From Actinomycetota bacterium (GTDB lineage: Bacteria; Actinomycetota; Geothermincolia; Geothermincolales; RBG-13-55-18), in contig JAPWVA010000003.1 of the NCBI GenBank assembly GCA_028275245.1, forward strand, positions 1 to 27,290: DNA of 27,290 nt, read 5' to 3'. Under the pieces are notes generated by a model, which was not told where the DNA came from, searched no databases, and worked only from the letters and a program-made list of their open reading frames with translations. Both the position numbers and the translations under genes were made by a program. Within the stretch, counting starts at the first letter, position 1; every line of letters starts with the position of its first letter. Positions 24,423-27,290 of the stretch are shown in pieces.

Positions 24423-25088
24423 ATGGAACAGGTAAGGCCTACCCGGAGCGAGTTACTCCGCCTCAAGGTGAACCGTAACCTGGCCGAGCAGGGCATGAAC
24501 CTGCTCAAGCGGAAAAGGGACGCCTTGCTGCGGGAGTTCATGCCCATCATAGACGAGACCATGCGCCTCTCCCTGCGCCTGGAGAGGGTCACCGCCGATG
24601 CCCAGTACGAGCTGGCCATGGCCAAGGCCAAGGAGGGGGGGCAGACGGTGCGCTCGGTCTCCTTCGCCACCCAAGGTGAGGTACTGGTGGATGTCACGGG
24701 TACCCACGTGATGGGGGTGCCTATACCTACCATCCGCAAGGGACAGAGCACCATGAAGCCGGTCTACAAGCGAGGTTACGGTGTGACTGGGGTTTCCAGC
24801 CGGGTGGATTCGGTGGCGGAAAAGTTCGAGGAGATCATAGACGTAATAATCGAGAGCGCCGACATCGAGACCAAGCTCCGGCGTCTAGGGGAGGAGCTGC
24901 GCAAGACCAACCGGCGGGTGAATGCCTTGGAAAATATCGTCATCCCCGACTTCGACGAGCAAATAAAGTTCATCCATATGAGCCTGGAGGAGAGGGCCAG
25001 GGAGGACGTCTTCCGCCTCAAGAAGGTGAAGAAGGCTCTGGAGCGCAAGGCGGAGGCCCGCCTGGCTCGCATCAGGGGTGAAACCTGA
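24423..25088 (+). CDS. ntpD: A/V-type ATPase central shaft subunit D
   Basis: Subunit D is the rotor shaft that turns inside the A3B3 head. The N-terminal helix begins VRPTRSELLRLKVNRNLAEQG, typical of the family, and continues to LLKRKRDALLREF. The C-terminal helix includes LRRLGEELRKTNRRVNALEN. The two make the antiparallel coiled coil, with a short globular insert between them (about 75-125). The length is 221 residues. The ATG has AAGGG just upstream. It is the last gene of the operon. Confidence 0.95.
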   Translation: MEQVRPTRSELLRLKVNRNLAEQGMNLLKRKRDALLREFMPIIDETMRLSLRLERVTADAQYELAMAKAKEGGQTVRSVSFATQGEVLVDVTGTHVMGVPIPTIRKGQSTMKPVYKRGYGVTGVSSRVDSVAEKFEEIIDVIIESADIETKLRRLGEELRKTNRRVNALENIVIPDFDEQIKFIHMSLEERAREDVFRLKKVKKALERKAEARLARIRGET

Positions 25089-25181
25089 TTCCCAACTCCA
25101 CCGCATTCCCGGGTAACCATGAGGGTTCCACGGGACGACTCCATCACGTTATCCTCGGTAGGTGTTATCATCCCCATGGAC

Positions 25182-25226
25182 CCGGGATTAGCCGGGTTCC
25201 CGCGGACTACCCGCGGTGGTTTCTTC
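25182..25226 (+). terminator. Two consecutive G+C-rich hairpins after the ATPase operon (possible terminator)
   Basis: CCCGG and CCGGG around GATTAG (near 25182-25197) make one 5-base-pair hairpin. CCGCGG (25200-25205) and CCGCGG (25211-25216) around ACTAC make a 6-base-pair one, followed by TGGTTTCTT. The T tract is interrupted, so termination would be partial or Rho-assisted. The hairpins lie just before murA. Confidence 0.4.
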
Positions 25227-25240
25227 GTCGCTTTAGGTTA

Positions 25241-26506
25241 ATGGCCGCCATGGGAGGTAGATTCGTCATACGGGGGGGAAGACCCCTTTCGGGCAAGGTG
25301 AGGGTGAGTGGGGCCAAGAACTCAGTTCTCAAGCTGATGGCGGCCTCGCTGCTCACACCCAAGGAATGCGTCATCCGCAACGTACCCCGCATCACCGACG
25401 TGGAGACCATGGCGGAGGTGCTGCGTCATCTGGGGGCCGAGGTGGATTGGCAGGGCCCGGTGATGCGGATAAGGTCGGGGGAGTTCGAGGGAAGGCGCGC
25501 CCCCTACCACCTGGTGCGCAGGATGAGGGCCTCCATCCTGGTCCTGGGGCCCCTAGTGGCCCGCTTCGGCGAGGCGGCGGTGGCCATCCCGGGAGGCTGT
25601 AACATCGGGGCCAGGAAGATAGACCTGCATCTCAAGGGCCTGCAGATGCTGGGGGCGGAGGTGATCACGGAGCATGGCTACATCCGGGTGAGGGCGAGAC
25701 GCCTGCGGGGAAGGGACATCTACCTGGATTTTCCCAGCGTGGGCGCTACTGAAAACCTTATGCTGGCTGCGGTAGGGGCGGAGGGGATCACCCGCATCGA
25801 GAACGCAGCCCGGGAGCCTGAGATACAGGACCTGGCGGATTTCCTCCGCTCCCTGGGCGTGGAGGTGAGGGGGGCGGGGACCCCCCTGGTGGAGGTGGAA
25901 GGAGGCCTCCCGGGGAAGGGCACCGACCACGCCGCCATAGGCGACAGGATCGAGGCGGGCACCTTCGCCCTGGCCGCAGCGGTTACTCGGGGGGAGCTGG
26001 AGGTGGAGGGGGTGAACCCCCTTCATCTCCGGCTGGCCCTGGAGAAGATGGCCGAGGCGGGAGTAGAGGTGGAGGAGAGGGAGGACGGTTTCCGAGTAAG
26101 GGGGAACGAGAGGTACCGCGCGGTGGACGTGGCCACCCTGCCCTTTCCAGGATTCCCCACCGACTTGCAACCCCAGATGATGGTTTTGCTGAGCCTGGCG
26201 GAGGGAGTGAGCGTCATAACCGAGAACGTGTTCGAGAGCAGGTTTATGTTCGTGGGGGAGCTCAACCGCATGGGGTGTGACATCGAGATAAAGGGGCAGC
26301 ACGCGGTGGTGCGGGGGGTGGGAAGGCTGAGCGGGGCGGAGGTTTGCGCTACCGACCTGAGGGCGGGGGCGGCATTGGTGCTGGCCGGGTTGGCGGCGGA
26401 GGGCGTCACGGAGGTGCTGGACATTCACCACGTGGACCGGGGATACGAGAGTTTCGAGGAGAAGCTTAGATCGGTGGGGGCCGAGATCTCCCGTGTGGGG
26501 ACCTGA
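25241..26506 (+). CDS. murA: UDP-N-acetylglucosamine 1-carboxyvinyltransferase
   Basis: MurA transfers enolpyruvate from PEP to UDP-GlcNAc, the first committed step of peptidoglycan synthesis, and is the target of fosfomycin. The N-terminal GAKNSVLKLMAASLL carries the conserved Lys-Asn pair, and IPGGCNIGARKIDLHL carries Cys120, equivalent to the PEP-binding cysteine. The cysteine predicts fosfomycin sensitivity of the enzyme. FPGFPTDLQPQMMVLLSLA and ENVFESRFMFVGELNRMG are further signatures. The length is 421 residues. ATG 25241 is used; the site before it is weak (TAGG), and ATG 25250 is an alternative with no better one. Placement of murA after an A/V-ATPase operon resembles its position after F-type ATP synthase genes in many bacteria. 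Confidence 0.96.
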   Translation: MAAMGGRFVIRGGRPLSGKVRVSGAKNSVLKLMAASLLTPKECVIRNVPRITDVETMAEVLRHLGAEVDWQGPVMRIRSGEFEGRRAPYHLVRRMRASILVLGPLVARFGEAAVAIPGGCNIGARKIDLHLKGLQMLGAEVITEHGYIRVRARRLRGRDIYLDFPSVGATENLMLAAVGAEGITRIENAAREPEIQDLADFLRSLGVEVRGAGTPLVEVEGGLPGKGTDHAAIGDRIEAGTFALAAAVTRGELEVEGVNPLHLRLALEKMAEAGVEVEEREDGFRVRGNERYRAVDVATLPFPGFPTDLQPQMMVLLSLAEGVSVITENVFESRFMFVGELNRMGCDIEIKGQHAVVRGVGRLSGAEVCATDLRAGAALVLAGLAAEGVTEVLDIHHVDRGYESFEEKLRSVGAEISRVGT

Positions 26507-26833
26507 GGAGACTCGGCAAGGATCCATCGGGGAGGTACCGACCCCGGGGAAGGCGAGCAGAGCTGGCTGTGGGACGGCTTCTTGGACCGGGTGACGAGCC
26601 CCCCGCCCATGGTCTGTGGATGAGAGAGGTAGTCGGGGTAGGACGTCGGAGGTGTTCTTTGTTTAGCCAGAACTGAAAGCCCTAGGTCGTGAGCCCCGTT
26701 AATGGCGCCTTGACACGTTCATTGCCTTTGCTTGACCGGGTTGTCTTAAAAGGCGGGCAAGAGACATTTCGGGGCGGCGGACCTGCGCCCCGGCGTAGTG
26801 GAAAGAGAAGGGATGCGAAACCGGAGGGAACCG
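26507..26833 (+). other. 327-base interval between murA and the last gene
   Basis: No gene is supported here. A TTGACA box lies at 26710-26715 and a TTGACC at 26732-26737, but neither has a good -10 element at 16-18 bases. A 7-base-pair hairpin CGGGGCG/CGCCCCG (26770-26776 with 26786-26792) would fall in the leader of the downstream gene if transcription starts near those boxes. Confidence 0.5.
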
Positions 26834-27290
26834 ATGGCCTGCCGGGATAGGGACTGGAGAGAAAAGCTCGGGTGGGCCGGGAAGGCCCGGGCCCACGGCT
26901 TCCTCCTTTCCCGGGGCAGGCCCGGCGGTGCGAGGGGAATCACGGGCAACGATTACCCCCGGCGGCGGCCTCTCGCCCTTTTGCTCACCCTTCTAGTGGC
27001 TGCCTTCCTGGCGTTGCCTTCTTCCCTTTCCCCCCGGGGAATGCCGGTCCCCTCCCTCCCCATCCTGGCGGCGGAGCCGGCCCTCTCAGCGGACCTAGCC
27101 CTTTCCGCGGGGGATTTCCCCCCGGGGAGCTACCTCGAGGGCGAGGTCCTGGTGGAGCTAAGGGACGCAGGGGATGAAGCGGTTTCCTCCTTCCTTTCCT
27201 CCTTCCGCTTCTTGCTGGAGACTAAGGGGTGGGAGGTGCTGGCTCTGGGGGAGGGTGGGTTCCTGGGCGTAATCCTGAAGGTGAGGTTGA
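26834..27290 (+). CDS. Exported protein with a propeptide-like N-terminal region (3'-truncated)
   Basis: The frame is open from ATG 26834 to the window end (152 residues). GGAGG at 26823-26827 lies six bases upstream of that ATG; an ATG at 26813 also exists but puts this site inside the gene. A basic segment of about 45 residues leads to PRRRPLALLLTLLVAAFLA, a signal peptide or anchor at about 44-62. A Pro/Ala/Ser-rich stretch follows. From about residue 95, the segment YLEGEVLVELRDAGDEAV and the later GFLGVILKVRL resemble the start of subtilisin-type propeptides, where a similar strand-helix-strand unit precedes the protease. That identification is tentative because the catalytic part is not in the window. 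The 40-residue positively charged lead before the hydrophobic core is longer than in most signal peptides. Confidence 0.7.
   Translation, partial: MACRDRDWREKLGWAGKARAHGFLLSRGRPGGARGITGNDYPRRRPLALLLTLLVAAFLALPSSLSPRGMPVPSLPILAAEPALSADLALSAGDFPPGSYLEGEVLVELRDAGDEAVSSFLSSFRFLLETKGWEVLALGEGGFLGVILKVRL

Noticed and set aside
23465..24754. A 429-codon open frame on the minus strand opposite ntpB and ntpD
   Set aside because: It lies opposite two certain genes, is low in complexity with His/Leu/Gly bias, and is a product of high G+C codon use. The same holds for minus-strand frames at 1079-2080, 2126-3295 and 25553-26527.
26507..26833. tRNA or other known RNA gene after murA
   Set aside because: No cloverleaf, T-loop pattern or CCA end could be found; the TTGACA boxes have no -10 partner.

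Overview
This window is a G+C-rich stretch of bacterial chromosome. Every supported gene lies on the + strand. The order tilS, hpt, ftsH, folE, folP, folB, folK, a DUF2520 oxidoreductase gene, panC, panD, nadB, nadC, coaX matches the cofactor cluster I know from Actinobacteria. A complete A/V-type ATPase operon follows it, which ordinary actinobacteria lack. Together with heavy use of GTG and TTG starts, this suggests a deep-branching, possibly thermophilic or anaerobic actinobacterial lineage. That placement is inference from gene content, not from a search.

Layout. 1-258 is the 3' end of a membrane-anchored protein. 518-4918 carries tRNA-lysidine synthetase, hypoxanthine phosphoribosyltransferase and the FtsH protease. 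4919-5758 is an 840-base stretch with no credible gene; it ends in a consensus -10 box in front of folE. 5759-10339 holds folate genes (folE, folP, folB, folK), an inserted membrane-anchored cyclophilin-like gene, and the DUF2520 oxidoreductase. 10462-15891 holds pantothenate, NAD and CoA genes (panC, panD, nadB, nadC, coaX). A pair of near-identical 144-base direct repeats lies between panC and panD. 16163-25088 is the A/V-ATPase operon in the order G/H-I-K-E-C-F-A-B-D, preceded by a strong promoter and an abutting 12-base palindrome. 25241-26506 is murA. 26834 to the window end is the start of an exported protein.

How the genes work together. FolE, FolB, FolK and FolP cover much of the route from GTP to dihydropteroate. 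PanD makes beta-alanine and PanC joins it to pantoate. CoaX then phosphorylates pantothenate. NadB and NadC flank the missing NadA step of de novo NAD synthesis. PanB, a recognised PanE, and NadA are not in the window. The ATPase operon encodes all rotor, stator and membrane parts of one rotary machine.

Most of the window is housekeeping. Two features stand out. The cyclophilin-like gene has its two half-domains in swapped order, as in a circular permutation. The 144-base duplicated element upstream of panD has several potential stems, and the only two differences between its copies fall outside them.
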